From Actinostola sp. cb2023 (taxonomy: Eukaryota > Cnidaria > Anthozoa > Actiniaria > Actinostolidae), in contig JAUJYZ010000825.1 of NCBI GenBank assembly GCA_033675265.1, forward strand, positions 186,001 through 250,000: DNA of 64,000 nt, written 5' to 3'. Below the pieces are notes generated by a model that saw only the letters and a list, made by a program, of their open reading frames with translations, had not been told where the DNA came from and searched no databases. Shown here in pieces: positions 1 through 52,100 of the stretch; position 1 is the first letter of the stretch; each line of letters opens with the position of its first letter. A program made the translations under genes and the position numbers.

Positions 1-66
1 GAGCTCTTTCCAGCTATCAAAGAATCAAAGAATGCTGTGTCGACTGTAACTCCATATTGTAGGTTT

Positions 67-92
67 CCCACTCATACGAAAACAACTCTATA
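67..92. mobile_element. Right terminus of a MITE
   Basis: cactcatacgaaaacaactc followed by tata is the same terminal inverted repeat as the right end of the element at 807-1020. The left end would be outside the window. Confidence 0.45.
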
Positions 93-281
93 AACCAAAT
101 CACACCACACCACATCAAACCATGATCTTTATTATGAAAGAAAAGCTCTACTGTCAACTAGATCACACCATGTCAAAGCACTCCACATCACAGCACCCGA
201 CATTACATTAATATACATGTACCTCACCAAACCACAGCACATCGCATGTACATGTATTAACTGTAAATCATTTTTACACAG

Positions 282-37602
<37,321 letters not shown>

Positions 37603-37815
37603 AATTCTTTGTTTTTTTTAAAATTTTACGAAGAAAGGGTCTTAATTATTTGTTACTTGTTTTTGGCTAATCTAAGTCCTGTGGGCTTTTGTGCGTTGCC
37701 CAATACTCCAGTTGTTTAGAAAACATGAAATTCAAGAAAGGCTGATACTACGTATGAAATAAAAAGCTTAACACAACAGCCAACATGATAGAGCAAGAGA
37801 GAGCCAGGATCGGCA

Positions 37816-37859
37816 ACCGTAGACAGCTGTTTCGTTCTTTTGGAACTCATCAGTACGGT
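37816..37859 (-). ncRNA. Type I hammerhead ribozyme, inverted copy
   Basis: Reverse complement contains accgta, then ctgatgag, stem II gttc/gaac with a caaaa loop, cgaaa, acagctgt (self-complementary stem III), and gtc followed by tacggt closing stem I. All core positions are present. Confidence 0.9.
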
Positions 37860-38371
37860 GTAGCGAGAGCAACAAACACCAACTCAGAAAGCCAATGTAT
37901 GCTACTTGCGTGTCGACTCTGAAACTCAACCAGCTCAAATTTAGAAACCTGCCCATTGGCTCACACCACAACACGTGCGGTATATGGTCCAAAGCAAAAT
38001 ATCATGTTGGTGTTGTGTTTAACCTAGGTGTGGATGGAAAAACCAATCCTACACGGAATGCATAGACAAACTATGCTAAAGAATTACAGCATAACGGATC
38101 TAAGAAGATCTACGCCCCAAACATCATGAAAATATAAACTTGAAAGCATAGTTTGTCTATGCATTCCGTGTAGATTGGTTTTGTCCATCCACACCTAGGT
38201 TAAACACAACACCAACATGATATTTTGGATTCTTGGCCTTTGGACCATAACACTGACAATAGATGTCATGGAGCCAATGGGCAGGTTTCTAAATTTGAGC
38301 TGGTTGAGTTTCAGAGTCGACACGCAAGTAGCATACATTGGCTTTCTGAGTTTGTTTGTTGCTCTCGCTAC

Positions 38372-38415
38372 ACCGTACTGATGAGTTCCAAAAGAACGAA
38401 ACAGCTGTCTACGGT
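38372..38415 (+). ncRNA. Type I hammerhead ribozyme, first direct copy
   Basis: Stem I arms accgta (38372-38377) and tacggt (38410-38415); core ctgatga from 38378; stem II gttc-caaaa-gaac; gaaa; stem III acagctgt; predicted cleavage after C38409 of gtc. Confidence 0.9.
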
Positions 38416-38877
38416 TGCCGATCCTGGCTCTCTCTTGCTCTATCATGTTGGTGTTGTGTTAAGCTTTTTATTTCTACGTAGTATCAGCCTTTCTTGAATT
38501 TCATGTTTGCCATATGTATAGCTGATTAGATCTTTTACAGATCCTACGTATACCTACAGCATTTTCGTTCACGGTTCCCTCTTTCAAGTTTATATTTTCA
38601 TGTTTTGGACCGTAGATCTTCTTAGATCCGTTATGCTGTAATTCTTTAGCATAGTTTGTCTATGCATTCCGTGTAGGATTGGTTTTGTCCATCCACACCT
38701 AGGTTAAACACAACACCAACATGATATTTTGGATTCTTGGCCTTTGGACCATATTACCGCACGTGTTGTGGTGTGAGCCAATGGGCAGGTTTCTAAATTT
38801 GAGCTGGTTGAGTTTCAGAGTCGACACGCAAGTAGCATACATTGGCTTTCTGAGTTGGTGTTTGTTGCTCTCGCTAC

Positions 38878-38921
38878 ACCGTACTGATGAGTTCCAAAAG
38901 AACGAAACAGCTGTCTACGGT
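38878..38921 (+). ncRNA. Type I hammerhead ribozyme, second direct copy
   Basis: Same core as the copy at 38372; predicted cleavage after C38915, exactly 506 bases from the first. A transcript through both would release a 506-nt unit. Confidence 0.9.
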
Positions 38922-40053
38922 TGCCGATCCTGGCTCCCTCTTGCTCTATCATGTTGGTGTTGTGTTAAGCTTTTTATTTCTACGTAGTATCAGCCTTTCT
39001 TGAATTTCATGTTTGCCATATGTATAGCTGATTAGATCTTTTACAGATCCTACGTATACCTACAGCATTTTCGTTCACGGTTCCCTCTTTCAAGTTGTTT
39101 AGACACCGCTGTACTCCTTGACAGAAGACTCATTTGTTCTGCCTCAATCCTGAGAGTACCCCGTGGAATTGAAAAAAAGTTTCAATTTTTTTATCAGCAA
39201 TTTTCGCGTTCTCGTTGATATTTGTGAAAATTATACGTACTGAGTCGAGGCTAAGGCTGAGCAAATCACTGTGTCTTTTGACAAGGAGTACAGCGGTGTC
39301 TAACTACTCGAAACTGGAGTATTACATGTAATACTGGATGACTGTTTGAAAACGCTTCAGTACACAAAAGCATCAGTAATGCCATGAGATAAATCTGTGG
39401 AAAATGCTATTTTTCGACCTCCAGTTGATTGTCGATCTTCTAGCTTCGAAGTCGTTTGCTTACCTTAGTTAGTAACCCAAACCCACTAGGCCAGTTACAG
39501 ATTGCTGTCACAGGCACTTTGTGTTATGTTATGCTATTTTTAGATTTACTATCTCATTCGTATTGAAATAACGGTCGTGACGTAGTAGTGCTCAATCATG
39601 ACTGATATAAACGATCAAAACTAATCCTGGGACAAAGACAGGAGTTGTGGAACAATGATTTACAGGCTTTTGAAGACCAAGGTAATTAATAATATATATA
39701 TCAAATACGAGAAAGACTTCTTCCGATTTCAAAACACCGTGAAGCGCTTCGTTTTCATAACCCGACTCGAGGTGTTTTGAACGTAGGGGAAGAACTATTT
39801 CGAGTGTTTGATCTAGCTAGAACCGTATATATACAGACACTTGAACCGTGCAACATTTTAAAATATAGTGGTTTTATTTATATGAAAATTAACGATTCAG
39901 TCAGTCTTGCAGTGTTTGTATGTAACTCAGTCTGTATTTAGTGATATTTCTATTTTAGTGAAAAAAGTTGCACGGCTTTAGTCGGTTTGTACGGCTAGAT
40001 TCTCTGATCATTAATAATTCGTGAAGCAATTAAGTTTTATAATGTACTATAAT

Positions 40054-40192
40054 AGAGTGATTCCAATAAACCTGGGCACTACTAATTAGCTGTCAGTGTT
40101 TATTAGATGCAAAGGAAACAAAAGAGCCGGTGAATGTCTAATAGTGTGTAATGGTGTAGTTAGTAATGCCCAGGTTTATTGGAATCACTCTA
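40054..40192. mobile_element. MITE with AGAGTGATTCCAATAAACC termini
   Basis: Left agagtgattccaataaacct, right aggtttattggaatcactct; about 139 bp with a unique centre. Confidence 0.85.
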
Positions 40193-40312
40193 GACCCGTG
40201 AAATAGTTAGTATAGACTAATAGACACTAGTAGACTTTAGTTCCATTGTTTTCTTTTGTGACTATTTGACTATTACACACTGACATCTAAATTTTATTTC
40301 ACGGGTTTATTG
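40193..40312. mobile_element. Second short palindromic element abutting the first
   Basis: acccgtgaaatag at the left and ttatttcacgggttt at the right, followed by a repeat of tgcactcactctatta. It may be an older element into which the previous one inserted. Confidence 0.5.
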
Positions 40313-40900
40313 CACTCACTCTATTATGCCATGCCAAGAGTATTCATATTCTCTTGGCCATGCTAAATTTCATTAAAAACACATTCATTCACGGTAGCGA
40401 TTTCCTTTGTTTTCGTCCTCATAATTATTCAGATTTTTTTTTAGATTTTTATTCCTTACACCATTTTTTTACAATATTAATAAATAAGGTAGATTTTTTG
40501 GCAGACAGTCAGGTACCTCAGTACAATGAAAGAAAATTACAAATGTATCTCTGAATTTTGGTCATAGAAGTAATGTTTAGAATGAACTAGTCAAAATCGC
40601 TGTCCGTTGCTATGGAGGTATTTTATTGGATGCAAATAAACATTTTATTAGAGTTGATGACGTCATCGATGTGACGTTGAGGATGACGTCACTGCTTTAT
40701 AATAACTTAAAAATCGTAAGAATAAAGTTCTTTGAGTTTCAAATTTGTTGTCATCGAAACAGAATAACCAAATGCGCATGAGACTAAGCATGAATTTTGC
40801 ATAAGACCTAGAGGGCTGGTCGCTAAGCTACTTTAAAATCAAATCGCGAAACAGCGCAAGAATCCTTGTTCTGGACCCCCAACACAGTAGCACGATTATA

Positions 40901-42521
40901 TCAGGAGCCCATAAGTAGGAGCGTCCATGCTCTATATTGGGTCTATGTCACAGCGTTTTCACAAGTGTGGTTATTTTTAGAACAGTTTTTTCCGCAAAAG
41001 AAGATCAATTGACCAATCAGAGAACGTTTCCGGTATGGCGGTTTCATTTCCGGTTTCACGTCAAAAATAAAATGGCGGAATTTCGAAAGACCCGAAGAGA
41101 TGAATGTACAAATAAAAGTCAGGATTATTATCCAGTTTTCTTTGTGTCTGATTCACAATTTTATCATACCAACAACTTCCCGGGATTCCATAGGCCGCTA
41201 CTTTGAACCTTGACCTAAAATTCTAGACTGCGTTTTCCGAACGAAGTGAACTTACAGGATTTGAATTGAAGTGATGCCAGGCGATTTCGTGGCAGAGTTT
41301 CGAGGATAGATAATGTGAGTGAACGCGTGTTTTCTGATCAGAAATATCAGTTCCTGTTTACCTCACGGAGAAATACAAACGTTTTATGAAGCGTTGTGCC
41401 ACTGAAACGTTAGAAAGTCAAAGTTAAAGTCAAGCCGAAGGTGCATCAAAGCGATAGTCTATTTAGGCAGTTGGTTTGTACCGGTAATTTGGTCTCAAAA
41501 ATCAGAAAACTTAAAAATAAAAGTCAGAAGACCCACCAAATGGAAACCAAATATGATTTTGAGCTACATTATGGATCATTTGGTCGAAGAATGTATCAGT
41601 TTAGTTTTCAATTCGTTTGAGTTTTGAATTTGATTAATTGACAAGTTCCAGCCGACTGTTTGAATGTCTGAGTACCGGCGCAGTAAGAAGGTAAAGCAAT
41701 TTTGAGTCAGTTTCGCTCAACTATTCGGCTTTATATTGACAGTGAAGCGTGTGTATAAAATAATAAGCTATGCAGTGAATCCATTAAATTAAACATCAAA
41801 ACTTGAATGAAGGTGTTTTTATTAATATATTTCAAATCGGCAGACTCACAAAAATACTGATTCACAATCCATTTTTAAGTCATTTTAGGTATCAGAAAAG
41901 ACACAACAAATGACAACAAATACGCTTACTTTCACCAATCTTATTTGTAATTTGATTCACTCGTCTTGTCGCTCATGCAGTTTCAGCGAATTTGTTTTTG
42001 AATAGCCTGGTCAGTCTTCAAACTCCACAACGATAATTACAAGATACCACTAAACCACATCCAAGAATAAATTGAATTCACTTTCTGACGAAATAGTTTA
42101 GCCGACGAAAATATGTCTTTGAAAGTCTTCGGCTAATTATTTGCATTCACACGCTACAACAGCTTCTCAGTCGGTCCCTTCGTGTTCGAGTTCTTCGAAC
42201 CACTTGCTTTGGATGCCTTTAGAAGCACAATCGTCACCACTATCACTTTCAATTGATTCTGATGTACCGAATGACTCATTACTGCTCTCACTATCACTAG
42301 ACGATTCGTAGTTTAGTTCACTTGAAGAATCTCTTTGTCGCTATCGGATGCCATCTTTATTTTACCTGCCATCTCATCAAAATTCAATAAAAACGTCACA
42401 CAGGAAACGTTCTCTGATTGGTCAAAATTCGCGGGAAAACTGTTCTAAAAATAACCACACCTGTGAAAACGCTGTGACACTACCCAATACCGTATGGACG
42501 CTCCTACTTATGGGCTCCTGA
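40901..42521. mobile_element. 1.6 kb non-autonomous DNA transposon with long TIRs
   Basis: Left tcaggagcccataagtagga, right tcctacttatgggctcctga; TIRs run about 130 bp with gaccaatcagagaacgtttc on the inner side. Flanked by ttata at 40896-40900 and 42522-42526. Minus-strand reading near 42170-42350 gives an acidic SSSDSESSNESFGTSE-type stretch ending in a stop, like the acidic N-terminus of some cut-and-paste transposases. No DDE core found. Confidence 0.8.
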
Positions 42522-42647
42522 TTATATATAATAGTTTCTGATTGGCTATCGCCAATGTTCATTCTTACGCGTGTCCTGATTGGTTGTGGTACTCGCGCTA
42601 TGTTTATTTTCAAAATGGCATCCACCTTTACTTTTCATTAGCGAGGA

Positions 42648-42932
42648 TATAGCTAATTGCATAATCGTTGTCGGGTTGAAAAGCATGAAAGCTATGACCA
42701 AAAGGAATTCTGGGAAATTAAAACTCTCAAATAACACCGTCAAATGATCGACCTTTTTATCCAGACTTGTAGGATCTTAGTTAAATAGCTCATATACCTT
42801 CAAAACTACGAGAACATTGAATATATCTGTATGTAATGTAGCTCATGAACTGATTTCTCATCCATCCTTGCGGTCTCAGCTTCTATGATTTATGATTTTC
42901 AACCCGACAACGATTATGCAATTAGCTATATA
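42648..42932. mobile_element. MITE with ATAGCTAATTGCATAATCG termini
   Basis: Left atatagctaattgcataatc, right gattatgcaattagctatat, about 35-bp inverted repeats. The copy at 27118-27364 is a diverged relative. Confidence 0.85.
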
Positions 42933-42971
42933 TGGACACAAGCATTCATAGCGGCCATACGTTCACATCAG

Positions 42972-46146
<3,175 letters not shown>

Positions 46147-46337
46147 TTCCGGTATAAAACTTAGCCTGATTTTCAGACGGAAGCGAAGCGTATGACACAT
46201 GAGCCGTCTGAAAATCAGGCTAGTATAAAAGAAGCCAGCCCAGGGGTAAGAAAATACGTTTGCTAATTAATCTTTGTAGATCACTACATGAATATGAGAC
46301 ATGTTGTACCCCTGGGCAGCATCCTTTTATACCGGAA
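46147..46337. mobile_element. Nested palindromes
   Basis: Outer ends ttccggtataaaa and ttttataccggaa with inner ccaggggtaa/tacccctgg. Inside it a smaller hairpin, 46163-46221, has arms agcctgattttcagacgg and ccgtctgaaaatcaggct. Confidence 0.75.
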
Positions 46338-46630
46338 TCTGTCCAACGAACAAAGTAAAGTAAAGATATCTGTTCACATGCCAAGTTGGCTATGCTTTAT
46401 GAATCACTTGCACATGACATTTCCTGAATCCTCGGCCTTGAATTGAAAAGCTTTTTGTTTTCAAACTTTTCAAAGCAAAGCGAACAATTAAACTCAGTCC
46501 CACGCATTTTCAAACTTCAGTTCACCGAGAGAAAAAATGATATTTCTTCCCACACAGGAAAAATATAGATAATAATAATAATAATCTAATATTTATGTAG
46601 CGCACTCTCCAGAATTGCCCAAATGCGCTT

Positions 46631-46925
46631 TACATATACAGTCAATGTCATTAAGGTTGTCCACCTCGGGAAGCACACTTACACATTTGCACATTTACAC
46701 ATTTACACATTTGCACATTCGCAACATCACGTGTATATTTGTTTTGCGCAAGTGGAACCCAGAGTCAATAGATTCAGTAGAAGTATACTGCCATAATAAT
46801 GCCGCGGCCTTATACAGAAGATTTCAGGTGGAGAGTTGTATTTCAGCGCTTGTAAAAGTGTAAATGTGTAAATGTGTAAATGTGCTTTTCCGAGGTGGAC
46901 AACCTTAATGACATTGACTGTATGT
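46631..46925. mobile_element. MITE with ACAGTCAATGTCATTAAGG termini
   Basis: Left acagtcaatgtcattaaggt plus tgtccacctcgg, right ccgaggtggacaaccttaat plus gacattgactgt. The inner ends are acatttacac repeats and their inverse gtgtaaatgt. It interrupts a gcgctttaca-acaattc sequence. Confidence 0.85.
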
Positions 46926-47372
46926 ACAATTCAAAAGTCTAAAAACTAAAAATAATTTAGATAATTTCTAGGTTGTTTTTTTTCATCACTGACAGAATCC
47001 GATTCAAACACAGTGATCAGAATTTTGTTTCTTCGAGTTATTTTATTTTTTTGCCAAGCTTTCGCACTACTAGTGCATTTTCAGGGCTGAAGTATTGTGA
47101 CAATAAATTCAAATATGAAACTAAAGTAAGACTGTATCGTGTTCGTATCCCTGCAAGCGGGACAAACTGCTGTGTCCTCAGTAGTTCGTTGTTCAGATGC
47201 ATGTATTTTCATTTGTATCAGTAGCACGCTCTCTCAAATCAGCCCAAAAATTACTTCACTGCATTCTTGAATATCTCGAAGTATTCATCGTCATTTACGT
47301 TTGTCATTCGATCGACGATTGGACATTAAGATTAACAAAATGAAAAGACGAAATTCAATGAGACATTCTATT

Positions 47373-47722
47373 AAAATGCTACTTGGACGAAAATCGGTCA
47401 AAATTTAAAATGAGCTGTAATTTTGCTGATGTAATATTGAAGGACCTATTTGTCATTTAGTTAAAATGTTGCTTTCATATTCCAACACGAAGTACTGCAT
47501 GTTTTACGATTTTGGGTTGAGTAGATGACGTCATGATGACATCATCTACTCAACCCGTCACTCAAACACTCATAGCTGATATACATAGCTTTCTCGACAA
47601 GTATTCGGCAATCAAGTGGGTTTTCTTCCCGGATTTAGTTTATTTATTGAAAATAAAATCATTTACAATGGAACATTTTATTTTTGAAATCGATCGATTT
47701 TCGTCCAAGTAGCACTTTAATT
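47373..47722. mobile_element. MITE centred on a palindromic CRE-like core
   Basis: Left tgctacttggacgaaaatcg, right cgattttcgtccaagtagca. The centre (about 47513-47555) is gggttgagtagatgacgtca and its near-perfect inverse. Confidence 0.8.
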
Positions 47723-48081
47723 GCATCGGGCATTGTGGCGTATTTTGCCGGCGAATATTGAGAATTCAGCGGGCTTTCTTTGATTCCTATTCTAAATGCC
47801 CTCTAAAATGCTTAGAAAAAGTAATACAATTGATATCAGTTCTTGGCCGTCATATGTTTTTGGACGGCCCTTCTATGAGCTCATTTTAACCCTGACGCCC
47901 AACATGTACATGAACTCTATTGTTACTTTCTATCGCGAAAGAAAAAGGAGTTTTACGGGAGCGCTATCTACACAAACTCTCAACTTCACGGCAAAGGTAT
48001 TGATCAGTTTTGCATGACAAACCGATCCTAACTCCAATTAATCAGCTAGCATAATCATTACTTAAGCTTAAAGTTTCATCA

Positions 48082-48485
48082 CAGGGAGCCCAAGCTCATT
48101 ATCTTCACTTTAAACCTTCCTGTTTACTAGGAATATTTAATACCTTTTTCTATTTATTAGCTTTTGCCACTGTTTTGTCCTTATTAATTGTTAATAATAA
48201 TAAATTAATTAATTAATGTTAAAAGCATCGAGACTATTGTATGATGCGTTTCTCAAGAACTTATTTATTATTATTACTAGGACCGTTTTAACCATTTACA
48301 GTAGGTCAAATCATCCCGCGACGCCGTCACTCATCGAATTCAAAAAAAAAACACATTAGAGAAAAAGGTTCTATTATTTACGAAATATCTTGACTACGGA
48401 GGGATGATTTAAAGCCACATACATTTACTGTAAATATGCAAATAAAACGGTCTTCATAGATAATGAGCTTGGGTTCCCTGTGGTT
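48082..48485. mobile_element. Two-tier foldback element
   Basis: Outer arms gggagcccaagctcattatc and gataatgagcttgggttccc; inner arms aggaccgttttaaccattta and cagtaaat...aacggtctt. Confidence 0.8.
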
Positions 48486-48523
48486 TCATATGGTACAGAA
48501 AGTACAGCTTCTTGAACTGCATT

Positions 48524-48715
48524 CAGGCCTGTAGCCAGGAGTAGCCAGACCAAAATCTCTCCCGCGAGGCACTTTTATCAGTGCAGACAAAAATGTTATA
48601 GCTGCACAGAGTGGACAGTCAGCCTTTTTTGTCAATTCAGTTAAAAGATCAATATAATCAGCGATGTTTTACTGAGGCAACTGCCTCGGCTCGCCTCATA
48701 CTGGCTACGGGCCTG
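48524..48715. mobile_element. hAT-like MITE, CAGGCCTGTAGCCAG termini
   Basis: Left caggcctgtagccag, right ctggctacgggcctg, 192 bp. The terminal pattern is common in hAT MITEs. I could not make out a clean 8-bp duplication. Confidence 0.75.
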
Positions 48716-49107
48716 TCATTGAACCAAACGTGAATACTCAGTTATCATGGTGAGACCAAAGTTTTTCAGTCAACGCTCCTGACACCTTAGCACAATAACG
48801 CAATAACTAGGCATTGCTTGAAAGCCAGCGGATAGAAGAACAATTATTTATAACTTATTTATAGTTGAAACGTGGTACTTTCCAAGAGCCGTTCTTAATT
48901 ACTTCAAAAGAAGCCGCCTCATTATCCATTGTTTGAAATGAGAACGGCTCATGATTAGCACGATTAGGCCCTATACGTAGCCGTTTTGGGTTGACAAATG
49001 TCAGGTGTTAACAAATGTGTTAACAAACATGTCGCAGTTGACTCTGTTTTCCTTTGACTGGACTGACCAGACTGTCTGTCTGTCTGACCACTGAACTAAC
49101 TCAATTA

Positions 49108-52100
49108 TAGGAGCCGCCATCTTGAACATAATAATTAATAATAATTATTAACATGGACAGGGCGTACAAATAGGACTACCTTGATACCAGGTCTAGATTG
49201 TAATAATATAACTCAAGCAGCCGCCATCTTGAACACGGACAGGACGTACAAAAAGGACTACCATGATACCAGGTCTAGATTGTAATAATATAACTCAAGC
49301 AGCCGCCAACTTGAACATGGACAGGACGTACAAAAAGGACTACCTTGATACCAGGTCTAGATTGTAATAATATAACTCAAGCAGCCGCCATCTTGAACAC
49401 GGACAGGACGTACAAAAAGGACTACCTTGATACCAGGTCTAGATTGTAATAATATAACTCAAGCAGCCGCCATCTTGAACATGGACAGGACGTACAAAAA
49501 GGACTACCTTGATACCAGGTCTAGATTGTAATAATATAACTCAAGCAGCCTCCATCTTGAACATGGACAGGACGTACGAAAAGGACTACCTTGATACCAG
49601 GTCTAGATTGTAATAATATAACTCAAGCAGCCGCCATCTTGAACACGGACAGGACGTACAAAAAGGACTACCATGATACCAGGTCTAGATTGTAATAATA
49701 AAACTCAAGCAGCCGCCATCTTGACCATGGACAGGACGTACAAATAGGACTACCTATACCAGGTCTAGATTGTAATAATATAACTCAAGCAGCCGCCATC
49801 TTGAACATGGACAGGACGTACAAAAAGGACTACCTTGATACCAGGTCTAGATTGTAATAATATAACTCAAGCAGCCGCCATCTTGAACACGGACAGGACG
49901 TACAAAAAGGACTACCATGATACCAGGTCTAGATTGTAATAATATAACTCAAGCAGCCGCCATCTTGACCATGGACAGGACGTACAAATAGGACTACCTA
50001 TACCAGGTCTAGATTGTAATAATATAACTCAACCAGCCGCCATCTGAACATGGACAGGACGTACAAAAAGGACTACATACCTTGACACCAGGTCTAGATT
50101 GTAATAATATAACTCAAGCAGCCGCCATCTTGACCATGGACAGGACGTACAAAAAAGGACTACCTTGACACCAGGTCTAGATTGTAATAATATAACTCAA
50201 GCAGCCAAGCATCCGCCACCATGGACAGGACAGTACGTACAAAAAGGACTACCTTGATACCAGGTCTAGATTGTAATAATATAACTCAAGCAGCCTCCAT
50301 CTTGAACATGGACAGGACGTACGAAAAGGACTACCTTGATACCAGGTCTAGATTGTAATAATATAACTCAAGCAGCCGCCATCTTGAACACGGACAGGAC
50401 GTACAAAAAGGACTACCATGATACCAGGTCTAGATTGTAATAATATAACTCAAGCAGCCGCCATCTTGACCATGGACAGGACGTACAAATAGGACTACCT
50501 ATACCAGGTCTAGATTGTGTAATAATAATATAACTCAAGCAGCCGCCATCTTGAACATGGACAGGACGTACAAAAAGGACTACCTTGATACCAGGTCTAG
50601 ATTGTAATAATATAACTCAAGCAGCCGCCATCTTGAACACGGACAGGACGTACAAAAAGGACTACCATGATACCAGGTCTAGATTGTAATAATATAACTC
50701 AAGCAGCCGCCATCTTGACCATGGACAGGACGTACAAATAGGACTACCTATACCAGGTCTAGATTGTAATAATATAACTCAACCAGCCGCCATCTTGAAC
50801 ATGGACAGGACGTACAAAAAGGACTACATACCTTGACACCAGGTCTAGATTGTAATAATATAACTCAAGCAGCCGCCATCTTGACCATGGACAGGACGTA
50901 CAAAAAGGACTACCTTGACACCAGGTCTAGATTGTAATAATATAACTCAAGCAGCCGCCATCTTGACCATGGACAGGACGTACAAAAAGGACTACCTTGA
51001 TACCAGGTCTAGTCTAGATTGTAATAATATAACTCAACCAGCCTCCATCTTGAACATGGACAGGACGTACAAAAAGGACTACCTTGATACCAGGTCTAGA
51101 TTGTAATAATATAACTCAAGCAGCCGCCATCTTGAACACGGACAGGACGTACAAATAGGACTACCTATACCAGGTCTAGATTGTAATAATATAACTCAAG
51201 CAGCCGCCATCTTGAACATGGACAGGACGTACAAAAAGGACTACCTTGATACCAGGTCTAGATTGTAATAATATAACTCAAGCAGCCGCCATCTTGAACA
51301 TGGACAGGACGTACAAAAAGGACTACCTTGATACCAGGTCTAGATTGTAATAATATAACTCAACCAGCCTCCATCTTGAACATGGACAGGACGTACGAAA
51401 AGGACTACCTTGATACCAGGTCTAGATTGTAATAATATAACTCAAGCAGCCGCCATCTTGAACACGGACAGGACGTACAAAAAGGACTACCATGATACCA
51501 GGTCTAGATTGTAATAATATAACTCAAGCAGCCGCCATCTTGACCATGGACAGGACGTACAAATAGGACTACCTATACCAGGTCTAGATTGTAATAATAT
51601 AACTCAAGCAGCCGCCATCTTGAACATGGACAGGACGTACAAAAAGGACTACCTTGATACCAGGTCTAGATTGTAATAATATAACTCAAGCAGCCGCCAT
51701 CTTGACCATGGACAGGACGTACAAAAAGGACTACCATGATACCAGGTCTAGATTGTAATAATATAACTCAAGCAGCCGCCATCTTGAACACGGACAGGAC
51801 GTACAAAAAGGACTACCATGATACCAGGTCTAGATTGTAATAATATAACTCAAGCAGCCGCCATCTTGACCATGGACAGGACGTACAAATAGGACTACCT
51901 ATACCAGGTCTAGATTGTAATAATATAACTCAAGCAGCCGCCATCTTGAACATGGACAGGACGTACAAAAAGGACTACCTTGATACCAGGTCTAGATTGT
52001 AATAATATAACTCAAGCAGCCGCCATCTTGACCATGGACAGGACGTACAAAAAGGACTACCATGATACCAGGTCTAGATTGTAATAATATAACTCAAGCA

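Larger units (their letters stand above)
37721..39092 (+). mobile_element. Hammerhead-ribozyme retroelement (retrozyme or Penelope-like)
   Basis: Three copies of one unit: inverted and truncated at 37721-38138, direct at 38139-38640, direct at 38641-39092. Equivalent bases in the two direct copies are 506 bp apart. Each copy carries a type I hammerhead core. The 11-bp direct repeat agttgtttaga flanks the whole (37710-37720 and 39093-39103). Mixed direct and inverted terminal repeats with hammerheads are typical of Penelope-like elements; tandem ribozyme units without ORFs are typical of retrozymes. No reverse transcriptase or GIY-YIG ORF is seen. The 75-90 codon ORFs over the units look incidental. 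Confidence 0.85.
37701..39325. mobile_element. Foldback MITE interrupted by the hammerhead element
   Basis: Left tip at 37701-37720 and the rest at 39104-39325. The right arm (tacagcggtgtctaactact) is the inverse of agttgtttagacaccgctgt formed at the junction. It is the same family as 34096-34254. Confidence 0.75.

Noticed and set aside
38721..38987. 88-codon ORF starting MIFWILGLW over the ribozyme unit
   Set aside because: Present in copies only because the unit is repeated; it overlaps the hammerhead and shows no recognised domain.
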